Shown here: positions 57,091 through 64,000 of the stretch, in pieces | Layout of the letters: every line of letters starts with the position of its first letter | How positions within the stretch are numbered: position 1 is the first letter of the stretch | Source: Achromobacter xylosoxidans | GTDB lineage: Bacteria > Pseudomonadota > Gammaproteobacteria > Burkholderiales > Burkholderiaceae_B | Assembly (NCBI RefSeq): GCF_002192695.1 | Contig: NZ_MTLG01000082.1 | Coordinates: forward strand, 124,001 to 188,000 | Length of the DNA stretch: 64,000 nt | Reading direction: 5' to 3' | The notes under the pieces: generated by a model | Told to the model about the DNA's origin: nothing | The model's input: the letters and a program-made list of their open reading frames with translations, nothing else | Databases searched by the model: none | Program-made: the position numbers and the translations under genes

Positions 57091-59148
57091 ATGGAGGCGG
57101 GCGTGGTAGCCGGCGTGGAATCGGCCGAGGGTTCGGCCGGCCCCAAGCCGCCGGCCGGTTCCGTCCCCGGCGAGGTCCGGCTGCGCCTGCTCGGACCCAT
57201 GGCGATCAGCCGGACGGGCGCCACCCTGTCGCTGCCGCCGTCGCGCAAGCTGCGCGCACTGATCGCCTATCTGGCGCTTGCGCCGCATCCCGTGCAGCGC
57301 GCGCATCTGTGCGAGCTGCTGTGGGACATTCCGAACGATCCGCGCGGCGAGTTGCGCTGGTGCCTCAGCAAGGCCCGCGCGCTGCTGGACGAGCCCGGCC
57401 GGCGCAGGGTGGAGACAGCGCAGGACACGGTCAGGCTGGACCTGGCCGACTGCCATGTCGACGCCATCGAAATCGGCGGCGCGATGCAGCAGGGCATCGG
57501 CCAGCGGGACTGCGGGCGGCTGCAAGCGCTGGCCGCGCTGTTTGCGGGTGATTTCCTCGAGGGCCTGGAGATCGACCGCAACCCCATTTTCAACAACTGG
57601 CTGACCGCGCAACGCCGGCGCTTGAGGGCCTGCCATGCCGCGGTCCTGGAGCATCTGGCGGCCAGTCTTCCGGCGGCGTCGGGCGAGACCTTCGCCTGCC
57701 TGGACAAGTGGCTGCAGCTCGTCCCGTTCGACCGGCGCGCGCACGAGATGCTGCTGGGCTTGCTGGCGCAGCGCGGCCAGTGGCGCGAAGGCGAGGAGCA
57801 TCTGGCCGCGGCGGTGCGCGCCTTCGAGGCGGACGGGCTGGACTGGCGGCCCTTGCGCGACGCGTGGCGGGAGTTGAGGGGGCGCGCCGGCCAGGCGCCG
57901 CGGCTCGAGGCCGCGCCAGCAGAGACGTCCGATGGGCCATCCATGGACGCCCGGGACCGTGCGGGCCGCGCCTCGATCGCCGTGATGCCGTTCGCGGACC
58001 GCTCGGCGCAGGCCGGCGTGCGGGGCGGGCTGGCCGATGGCCTGGCCTACGACATCATCACGCGGCTGGCCAAGCTGCGCAGCCTGTTCGTCATCGCCCA
58101 AGGCACGGTTTTCGCCCTGGACCAGCGCAACGTGGGCCCGGACGAGGCCGGCCGCACGCTCAACGTGGACTATGTCGTGAGCGGGTCGCTGCAGCGCCGG
58201 GACAAGCGCATCGCCGTGAGCGTGGAACTCGTGGAGTCCAGGACCGCGCGCATCGTCTGGGCGGACGTCTACGACCGGGAACTGGACGACGCCTTTCTGG
58301 CCCTGGACGAAATCGGCAACCGGATCGTGGCCGCCATCGACCTCGAAATCGAGGCCGCCGAGCGCAACCGCGCCATCCTGAGGCCGCCGAACTCCCTGGA
58401 CGCCTGGCAGGCCCATCACCGCGGCCTGTGGCATATGTACCGTTTCAACCGGGCCGACAACGAGCAGGCGCGGCACTTCTTCGAGACGGCCTTGCGGCTC
58501 GATCCAACGTTTTCGCGGGCCTATGCGGGCCTGTCGTTCACCCATTGGCAGGACGCGTTCCAGCGTTGGGGCGAGCAGGCGCCGGCCATCGATCTGGCGT
58601 TCGAGGCCGCTGGCCAGGGCCTGATCGCCGACGACCGCGACCCGGCCGCGCACTGGGCCATGGGCCGGGCGCTATGGCTGCGCGGCAACCAGGACCAGTC
58701 CTTGGCCGAACTGGCGCGCGCCGTGGACCTGAGCCCCAATTTCGCCCTGGCGCATTACACCCTGGGCTTCGTCAATTGCCAGTCGGGCGACGCCGAGGCG
58801 GCGATAGGCTCGTCCGACCACTCGCGCGACCTCAGTCCCTATGACCCGCTGCTGTTCGGCATGCTGGCCGTGCGCGCGCTGGCGCTGGTGCGCCTGGGCC
58901 GGTTCGAGGAAGCCGCCGGCTGGGCGCTGAAGGCGGCGGCCCGCCCCAACGCCCACGTGCACATCCTGGCGATCGCGGCCTGCTGCCTGGCGATAGCCGG
59001 CAAGGACGATGAAACCTCCGGCCTGCTGGCCGCGATCCGCAAGACGCATCCCTCGTACCGCGTGGACGACTTCCTGGCGGCTTTCCGCCTGGCCGGGGAT
59101 GCCGAGGCGCTGTTCCGGGCGGGCGCCCGGCGCATCGGGCTGGGCTGA
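57091..59148 (+). CDS. SARP/BTAD-type regulator with TolB-like and TPR domains
   Basis: A 685-residue predicted transcriptional regulator. Residues about 28-120 resemble the OmpR-like DNA-binding domain of SARP regulators (VRLRLLGPMAIS, then RKLRALIAYLALAPHPVQR), followed by a bacterial transcriptional-activation domain to about 265. After a linker, residues about 290-430 resemble the TolB-like N-terminal region found in adenylate-cyclase-associated proteins (IAVMPFADRS, DYVVSGSLQRRDKRI, IVWADVYDREL). The rest consists of TPR repeats (HFFETALRLDPTFSRAYAGLS). No membrane segment is obvious. SARP proteins are best known in actinobacteria but occur in proteobacteria. It faces the methyltransferase gene. 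Confidence 0.85.
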   Translation: MEAGVVAGVESAEGSAGPKPPAGSVPGEVRLRLLGPMAISRTGATLSLPPSRKLRALIAYLALAPHPVQRAHLCELLWDIPNDPRGELRWCLSKARALLDEPGRRRVETAQDTVRLDLADCHVDAIEIGGAMQQGIGQRDCGRLQALAALFAGDFLEGLEIDRNPIFNNWLTAQRRRLRACHAAVLEHLAASLPAASGETFACLDKWLQLVPFDRRAHEMLLGLLAQRGQWREGEEHLAAAVRAFEADGLDWRPLRDAWRELRGRAGQAPRLEAAPAETSDGPSMDARDRAGRASIAVMPFADRSAQAGVRGGLADGLAYDIITRLAKLRSLFVIAQGTVFALDQRNVGPDEAGRTLNVDYVVSGSLQRRDKRIAVSVELVESRTARIVWADVYDRELDDAFLALDEIGNRIVAAIDLEIEAAERNRAILRPPNSLDAWQAHHRGLWHMYRFNRADNEQARHFFETALRLDPTFSRAYAGLSFTHWQDAFQRWGEQAPAIDLAFEAAGQGLIADDRDPAAHWAMGRALWLRGNQDQSLAELARAVDLSPNFALAHYTLGFVNCQSGDAEAAIGSSDHSRDLSPYDPLLFGMLAVRALALVRLGRFEEAAGWALKAAARPNAHVHILAIAACCLAIAGKDDETSGLLAAIRKTHPSYRVDDFLAAFRLAGDAEALFRAGARRIGLG

Positions 59149-59165
59149 GCCGGCGGCGGCGCGTC

Positions 59166-59516
59166 TCAGGCGATCTCCACCGCGTCGCCGTTCAAGCGCG
59201 CCCGCCAGGTCCGCAGCCGCTGTTCCGGGTACTGCACGCACGCGCCGTCGGCAAGCCGGAAGTGCTGCTTGTAGAGCGGCGAGGCCACGACAAGTTCACC
59301 GCCCACGTGGCCGACGAGGCCGCGGCCGATGACGTTGGCGCCGGACTTGGGGTCGCGGTTCTCCATGGCGTAGACGCCGTTGCCGGCGGCTTGCGGCACG
59401 TAGAAGAGGGCGATCTGCGCGCCATCCACCAGCGCCACCACGCCGGAATTGGGCACCAGATCCTGGCGCCGGCATACCGGCCGCCAGTCTTGGGGTTCGC
59501 GGATCAGGGCGTCCAT
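59166..59516 (-). CDS. nirD: Nitrite reductase (NADH) small subunit
   Basis: A 116-residue NirD with a Rieske-like fold (DLVPNSGVVALVDGAQIALF, ENRDPKSGANVIGRGLVG, PLYKQHFRLADGACVQYPEQRL). In NirD the cluster ligands of true Rieske proteins are absent, and none of the usual Cys-His pairs is seen here. It partners NirB in the cytoplasm to reduce nitrite to ammonium for assimilation. Its ATG overlaps the NirB stop (TGATG), so it is translationally coupled. Confidence 0.93.
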   Translation of the reverse strand: MDALIREPQDWRPVCRRQDLVPNSGVVALVDGAQIALFYVPQAAGNGVYAMENRDPKSGANVIGRGLVGHVGGELVVASPLYKQHFRLADGACVQYPEQRLRTWRARLNGDAVEIA

Positions 59517-62065
59517 CAGGCAATCTCCTCGGCGATGGCGATGACGCGCGCGGGAGCGGGCCGGGGCTGGCCGCGTTCCTGCACGAACTGGATGTCGGGG
59601 TCGGCGCCGCGATCGTTGACGAAGGTGCGGAAGCGCTTGAGCTTTTCCGGGTCGTTCAGCGCGTTGGCCCATTCGCATTCGTAGCGGTCGACCACCAGCT
59701 GCATCTGCGCCTCCAGCTCCGCGCACAGGCCCAGGCTGTCCTCCAGCACCACCTGCTTCAGATAGTCCAGGCCGCCTTCCAGCGATTCGCGCCAGACCGA
59801 GGTGCGCTGCAGCTTGTCGGCGGTGCGGATGTAGAACATCAAGAGGCGGTCTATGGTGCGGATGAGGGCGGCGTCGTCCAGGTCGGTAGCGAACAGCTCC
59901 GCATGGCGCGGGCGCATGCCGCCGTTGCCGCAGACGTAGAGGTTCCAGCCGTTTTCGGTGGCGATGACGCCGATGTCCTTGCTTTGCGCCTCGGCGCATT
60001 CGCGGGTGCAGCCGGAGACGGCGAACTTCAGCTTGTGCGGCGAGCGCAGGCCCTTGTAGCGGTGCTCGATGTCCAGCGCCATCTTGACGCTGTCCTGCAC
60101 GCCGTAGCGGCACCAGGTGCTGCCGACGCAGGACTTCACGGTGCGGGTGGACTTGCCGTAGGCATGGCCGGTCTCGAAGCCGGCGGCGATCAGTTCCGCC
60201 CAGATGTCCGGCAGTTCATGCAGCTGCGCGCCGAACAGGTCGATGCGCTGGCCGCCCGTGATCTTGGTGTACAGCTGGTACTTCTTGGCAACCGCGCCGA
60301 TCGCGATCAGGCCGTCGGGCGTGATCTCGCCCGCGGGGATGCGCGGCACCACCGAATAGGTGCCATTCTTCTGCATGTTCGCCATGAAGGTGTCGTTGGT
60401 GTCCTGCAGCGGCACCAGGTGGGGGTCCTGGATCGGGCGGTTCCAGCAAGAGGCCAGGATGGAGCCCACCGCGGGTTTGCAGATGTCGCAACCCTGCTGG
60501 CCGCGTCCGTGGCTGGCCAGAAGCTCGTCGAAGGATTCGATGCCGTTGACGCGCACGATGGCGTAGAGCTCCTGGCGGGTGTGGGGGAAGTGCTCGCACA
60601 GGCTCTTGTCCACGGCCACGCCGCGGCTGGCCAGTTCGTGTTCGACCACCTGCTTCAGCAGGCTGGCGCAGCCGCCGCAGCCGGAAGCCGCCTTGGTGCA
60701 GCCCTTGACCGCGGCCAGGTCGGCACAGCCGCCGTCGATCGCGGCGCAGACCGCGCCCTTGCTCACGTTGTGGCAGGAACAGAGGGTGGCGGCGGCGGGC
60801 AGCGCATCCACGCCCAGGAGCGGCGCGCCCTGGCCCAGCGGCAGGATCAGGCTGGCCGGGTCCGCGGGCGGCGCAATGCCGTTCTGCACGTATTGCAGCA
60901 AGGTGTCGTAATAGCTGTTGTCACCCACCAGCACCGCGCCCAGCACGCGCTTGCCGTCGGCCGACACCACCAGGCGGCGGTAGCCGGCGCCGGCTTCGTC
61001 GATGTAGCGGTAGCTGCGCGCGCCGGGCGTGGCGCCGTGGGCGTCGCCGATCGAACCCACGTCCACGCCCAGCAGCTTGAGCTTGGTGGACATGTCGGCG
61101 CCGCTGAACGGCTGCTCGCCGCTGCCGCAAAGCGTAGCCGCCACCGTGCGCGCCATCTGGTAGCCGGGCGCCACCAGCCCGAACACGCTGCCGTTCCAGG
61201 CCGCGCATTCGCCGATGGCGTAGATGTGCTCGTCGCTGCTGCGGCATTGGTCGTCGATGGCCACGCCGCCGCGCTCGGCCAGCGCCAGCCCGGCCTTGCG
61301 CGCCAGCGCGACCTGCGGCCGGATGCCGGCCGAGAACACGATCAGGTCGGTTTCCAGCGGCGCGCCTTCGGCAAAGCGCATGCGGTAGCGGTACTGCGTG
61401 CCGGGCTTGATGTCCTGGGTGGCGCGCGACAGGTGCACGCCCACGCCCAGCGCCTCGATGCGCGCCTTGAGCGCCGCGCCGCCTTGTTCGTCCAGCTGCA
61501 CCGGCATCAGGCGCGGCGCGAATTCGACCACGTGCGCCTCCAGGTTCAGCGACTTCAGCGCATGGGCGGCTTCCAGCCCCAGCAGGCCCCCGCCTACCAC
61601 CACGCCGCGGCGCGCGCCGTGCGCGGCCTCGCGGATCAGGTCCAGGTCGTCGAGCGTGCGGTACACCAGGCGCGATGCGCCTTCCGCGCCCGCGATCGGC
61701 GGCACGAAGGGGTAGGAGCCCGTGGCGAGTATCAGCTTGTCGTAGGCGCTGCGGCCGCGCGCGGTCACGACCTCGCGCTGGCGGCGGTCGATCTCCAGCA
61801 CCGGCGCGCCCAGGTGCAGGGTCACGCCTTCCTGTTCATACAGCGCCGCAGCGCCCAGCGCCATCGATTCCGCGTCGCGCCCGTTCAGGTATTCGGACAG
61901 GTGCACGCGGTCGTAGGCGCGGCGGCTTTCCTCGCCGTAGACGTGGATGCGGTAGCGCGCGAGCGCGCCGCCGGCGATGAGTTGCTCGACGCAATGGTGG
62001 CCCACCATGCCGTTGCCGATGACGACGAGGGTCTGCAGAGAATCGGATGAGGCCGCTAGTTTCAT
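59516..62065 (-). CDS. nirB: Nitrite reductase (NADH) large subunit
   Basis: An 849-residue NirB. Order of parts: N-terminal FAD/NAD domain (VVIGNGMVGHHC; VVVGGGLLGLEAA), a BFD-like [2Fe-2S] region (CSCHNVSKGAV ... CTKAASGCGGC), then sulfite/nitrite reductase ferredoxin-like and siroheme/4Fe-4S domains with cluster Cys pairs in SCVGSTWCRYG and SGCTRECAEAQ. NADH electrons pass through FAD and clusters to siroheme, where nitrite is reduced to ammonium. No nitrate reductase (nasA) or narK is seen in the window. A structured leader at 62105-62143 precedes it. Confidence 0.95.
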   Translation of the reverse strand: MKLAASSDSLQTLVVIGNGMVGHHCVEQLIAGGALARYRIHVYGEESRRAYDRVHLSEYLNGRDAESMALGAAALYEQEGVTLHLGAPVLEIDRRQREVVTARGRSAYDKLILATGSYPFVPPIAGAEGASRLVYRTLDDLDLIREAAHGARRGVVVGGGLLGLEAAHALKSLNLEAHVVEFAPRLMPVQLDEQGGAALKARIEALGVGVHLSRATQDIKPGTQYRYRMRFAEGAPLETDLIVFSAGIRPQVALARKAGLALAERGGVAIDDQCRSSDEHIYAIGECAAWNGSVFGLVAPGYQMARTVAATLCGSGEQPFSGADMSTKLKLLGVDVGSIGDAHGATPGARSYRYIDEAGAGYRRLVVSADGKRVLGAVLVGDNSYYDTLLQYVQNGIAPPADPASLILPLGQGAPLLGVDALPAAATLCSCHNVSKGAVCAAIDGGCADLAAVKGCTKAASGCGGCASLLKQVVEHELASRGVAVDKSLCEHFPHTRQELYAIVRVNGIESFDELLASHGRGQQGCDICKPAVGSILASCWNRPIQDPHLVPLQDTNDTFMANMQKNGTYSVVPRIPAGEITPDGLIAIGAVAKKYQLYTKITGGQRIDLFGAQLHELPDIWAELIAAGFETGHAYGKSTRTVKSCVGSTWCRYGVQDSVKMALDIEHRYKGLRSPHKLKFAVSGCTRECAEAQSKDIGVIATENGWNLYVCGNGGMRPRHAELFATDLDDAALIRTIDRLLMFYIRTADKLQRTSVWRESLEGGLDYLKQVVLEDSLGLCAELEAQMQLVVDRYECEWANALNDPEKLKRFRTFVNDRGADPDIQFVQERGQPRPAPARVIAIAEEIA

Positions 62066-62104
62066 GGGATGTCCCCGGGCTTGGGTATTCGGGTTTCAGA
62101 AAGC

Positions 62105-62143
62105 GCAAAGGCGCCCTGGACCTTGCGGTCGGGGCGCCATTGC
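62105..62143 (-). promoter_or_regulatory. Nested hairpin in the nirB leader
   Basis: Read on the minus strand the stem is GCAA-T-GGCGCCC paired with GGGCGCC-T-TTGC, enclosing a second stem GACC-GCAA-GGTC capped by a GNRA-type tetraloop. It ends 39 bases before the nirB ATG and is followed by an imperfect T-rich stretch. This could be a leader attenuator for nitrite assimilation, as seen with NasR-type control in other proteobacteria, but no ANTAR gene is in the window. Confidence 0.55.
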
Positions 62144-62381
62144 CGTTACTGCTCTAGTTGTCTCGCCGGCCTTGCGGCCCGCGCATGAACCATCAAGCAA
62201 AGTCCATGCCAGGGATGCCGGCGGCCATCGGCGCGGATTGGCGCGCCGGGAGCGTCATAGGGAAAGCGGTCTCAGGAAGGCGTTGGCGGCCGCGTCGCGC
62301 GCCGCGCCGCCGAAACCGGCGTGCATCAAGGCGGTGCATATTCCTGTGCGGCGCCGCACCCGTTTGGCGCAGCGCGCCGGT
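62144..62381. other. Intergenic region upstream of the nirB leader without recognised gene
   Basis: These 238 bases between the nirB leader hairpin and the LysR stop contain short open frames on the plus strand, but they are Arg-rich shadows with no start signals and no conserved motif. The nirB promoter should lie here; I could not recognise a clear -35/-10 pair or an NtrC/sigma-54 (GG-N10-GC) site by eye. Confidence 0.5.
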
Positions 62382-63269
62382 CTAGGCAAACGCCGCCTGG
62401 ACGGCGGCGAAGGCAGCGGCGACCAGGGGATCCTCGCGGCGGGCGGCCTGGGTGATGAAGGCGAGTTCGGCCTGGATCGCCAGGCCCTTGACCAGCACCA
62501 GCCCGCTGGCCTGGGACTCGCGCAGCGCGATGGAGTCGCGCGCCAGCGACAGGCCCACGCCCGAGCGCACCAGGTCCAGCATCGAGGCTTCCTGGTCCAC
62601 TTCGGCCACGGCGTTGGGCGCGACGCCCAGCGCGTCGAATTTGTCCGACAGCAGCCGGTGGTGCACCGAGTCCGGCGGCGTCCAGATCCAGGGCAGGGCG
62701 GCGATCGCCGCCCAATCGCGGCCGGCCACCTGCGCGCCCCAGCCTTTGGGCGCCACGACGAAATAGGCGAAGGAGGCGAGCGGCAGCGCTTCGAGCCCGG
62801 CGGGCGCCGCGTCGCGCCCTTGCGGGCCGAGGGAAAAACCCACGTCCAGTTCGCCCGCGCGCACCTGTTTCGCCACCGATCCGGACATGCCGTGGCGCAA
62901 GGTGGGGCGGATCTTGGGATAGTGCTCGACCAGGTATTGCAGGGTGGCGCCCAGGCGCAGGAATTCCGGATCGAGGATGGTGCCGATGCGCAGATCGCCC
63001 TGGACGGTGTCGCGCAGCGCGCCCAGGGCGCGCTGAAAGTCGTCGAGCGCGTCCAGGATGCGCTGCGCCGAGGGCAGCAGCGCGCGGCCGTCGGCGTTGG
63101 GCGCCAGGCCTTGCGCCGTGCGCGAGAACAAAGTCAGGTCCAGCGATTCCTGGAAGTTCTTCAACTGCAGGCTGAGCGCGGGCTGGGTCAGGTGCAGATG
63201 CTCGGCCGCGCGCGTCAGGTTGCCCTCGCGGGCGACGGCGGCAAAGGTGCGGATGTGCTTCAGGTCCAT
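62382..63269 (-). CDS. LysR-family transcriptional regulator
   Basis: A 295-residue LysR regulator with the helix-turn-helix MDLKHIRTFAAVAREGNLTRAAEHLHLTQPALSLQL (in parts, residues 1-36) and an effector domain starting near LRIGTILDPEFLRLG. Its gene is divergent from the GMC oxidoreductase gene and on the same strand as nirBD, 316 bases upstream of nirB. Control of the GMC gene through the shared 193-base promoter region is more likely than control of nirBD. A T-N11-A match lies in that region. Confidence 0.92.
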   Translation of the reverse strand: MDLKHIRTFAAVAREGNLTRAAEHLHLTQPALSLQLKNFQESLDLTLFSRTAQGLAPNADGRALLPSAQRILDALDDFQRALGALRDTVQGDLRIGTILDPEFLRLGATLQYLVEHYPKIRPTLRHGMSGSVAKQVRAGELDVGFSLGPQGRDAAPAGLEALPLASFAYFVVAPKGWGAQVAGRDWAAIAALPWIWTPPDSVHHRLLSDKFDALGVAPNAVAEVDQEASMLDLVRSGVGLSLARDSIALRESQASGLVLVKGLAIQAELAFITQAARREDPLVAAAFAAVQAAFA

Positions 63270-63318
63270 GGGGCGGTTCCCGGAGTAAGCGGCCAGCGTT
63301 GAAAGGGGCCAAGCATTA

Positions 63319-63335
63319 TTTAAGTTGCTTATAAA
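63319..63335. promoter_or_regulatory. LysR-type box candidate between LysR and GMC genes
   Basis: TTTA-N9-TAAA at 63319-63335 is an inverted repeat with T-N11-A (63321-63333) inside. It sits 50 bases from the LysR start in a locally AT-rich segment, as expected for a divergent LysR promoter. Confidence 0.4.
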
Positions 63336-63462
63336 CCGTTTTTCAACAATTCATTGGACAGTTGCGCGCCGCTGGGCGAGAGTCACGGTAGATGCCCGGC
63401 GCGCCGGGTCGGCTCACCCAATCCGGGGGCACACGGCCCCGGCAAGAAGATAAGAAGAGCTT

Positions 63463-64000
63463 ATGGAGACATACGACTACATCATCGTGGGCGCGGGTTC
63501 GGCCGGCTGCGTGCTGGCCAACCGCCTGAGCCGCGACCCTGCCGTGCAGGTGCTGCTGCTGGAGGCGGGCGGGAACGACAACTACCACTGGATCCATATC
63601 CCGGTGGGCTACCTGCATTGCATCGGCAATCCCCGCACGGACTGGATGTACCGGACCGCGGCGGAACCCGGCCTGGGCGGCCGTTCCCTGATCTACCCGC
63701 GCGGCCGCGTGCTGGGCGGCAGTTCATCGATCAACGGCATGATCTACATGCGCGGCCAGCGCCAGGACTACGAGGACTGGGCCGAACTGTCCGGCGACCC
63801 GGCCTGGGGCTGGGACCAGGTGCTGCCGGTGTTCAAGCGCAGCGAGGACTACCACCGCGGCGCGGACGAATTCCATGGCGCAGGCGGCGAATGGCGGGTG
63901 GAGTCGCAGCGCCTGCGCTGGGACATCCTGGAAGCCTTTGCCGGCGCCGCCGAGCAGGAGGGCATCCCGCGGGTGCAGGACTTCAACCGCGGCGACAACT
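63463..64000 (+). CDS. GMC-family oxidoreductase, choline dehydrogenase-like (partial, 3' end missing)
   Basis: The first 179 residues of a FAD-dependent glucose-methanol-choline oxidoreductase; the gene runs off the window. Visible are the ADP-binding motif YDYIIVGAGSAGCVLANRLS at the start, the LLLEAGG acidic end of the second strand, and the GMC signature RGRVLGGSSSINGMIYMRG. Such enzymes oxidise alcohols (choline, aliphatic or aromatic alcohols) at the membrane or in the cytoplasm. AGAAGAGC precedes the ATG. It is divergent from the LysR gene. Substrate cannot be told from this part. Confidence 0.9.
   Translation, partial: METYDYIIVGAGSAGCVLANRLSRDPAVQVLLLEAGGNDNYHWIHIPVGYLHCIGNPRTDWMYRTAAEPGLGGRSLIYPRGRVLGGSSSINGMIYMRGQRQDYEDWAELSGDPAWGWDQVLPVFKRSEDYHRGADEFHGAGGEWRVESQRLRWDILEAFAGAAEQEGIPRVQDFNRGDN

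Noticed and set aside
59903..62050. 715-codon plus-strand frame opposite nirB
   Set aside because: Antisense artefact of high GC; nirB motifs on the other strand account for the sequence.
62158..62385. 75-residue plus-strand ORF between nirB and LysR
   Set aside because: Arg-rich, no ribosome binding site, no recognised similarity; treated as intergenic.

Overview
The window is GC-rich chromosomal DNA from a Gram-negative bacterium, most likely a betaproteobacterium of the Alcaligenaceae (Achromobacter/Bordetella type). The basis is three Bug-type solute receptors, a Burkholderiales-style porin, many GntR/FCD and LysR regulators and dense small catabolic operons. I saw no rRNA, tRNA, CRISPR array, insertion sequence or phage gene. 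Genes are tightly packed with frequent 4-base overlaps.

Layout: (1) 1-7922, ferric-siderophore uptake: the end of a binding protein, two permeases and an ATPase, then a TonB-dependent receptor, with a cpdB-like nucleotidase lipoprotein on the other strand. (2) 7926-9491, thiM and a GntR/FCD regulator. A regulatory region (9539-9680) with equally spaced palindromes separates them from (3) 9708-17586, an aromatic catabolic operon: FAH-family hydrolase, ornithine-cyclodeaminase-like reductase, bicupin, Rieske oxygenase (beta, alpha, ferredoxin, reductase), NTF2-like protein and Bug receptor. On the opposite strand (17654-24342) follow an SsuABC-like ABC transporter with two permeases, an ACMSD-like amidohydrolase and a BenE-family transporter. 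(4) 24403-29107, a B3/4-domain protein, an MFS exporter and comEC.

(5) 29123-35898, a Bug receptor and four dehydrogenases, divergent from a GntR regulator with an operator-like repeat between them; the gene set suggests a hydroxy- or keto-acid pathway ending at succinate. (6) 35895-43271, a TonB-C-like secreted protein, a LysR regulator, two paralogous amidohydrolases (one with a Tat-like signal, one cytoplasmic), a porin and a Bug receptor. (7) 43379-50714, a RuBisCO-like protein overlapping a DUF1537 sugar-acid kinase, a VOC protein, a TRAP transporter with fused membrane subunits and a LacI regulator. (8) 50829-55897, a LysR regulator, a polar amino-acid ABC transporter and a D-amino-acid-type transaminase. 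(9) 56117-59148, a methyltransferase divergent from a SARP/TPR regulator. (10) 59166-64000, nirBD with a structured leader, a LysR regulator and the start of a GMC oxidoreductase.

The best candidates for undescribed biology are the aromatic operon of region 3 and the RuBisCO-like/kinase/VOC/TRAP operon of region 7. In region 3 the bicupin keeps metal ligands only in its C-terminal cupin, an imine-reductase-like gene takes the place where a maleylpyruvate isomerase would be expected, and the promoter carries 52-bp-phased operators.
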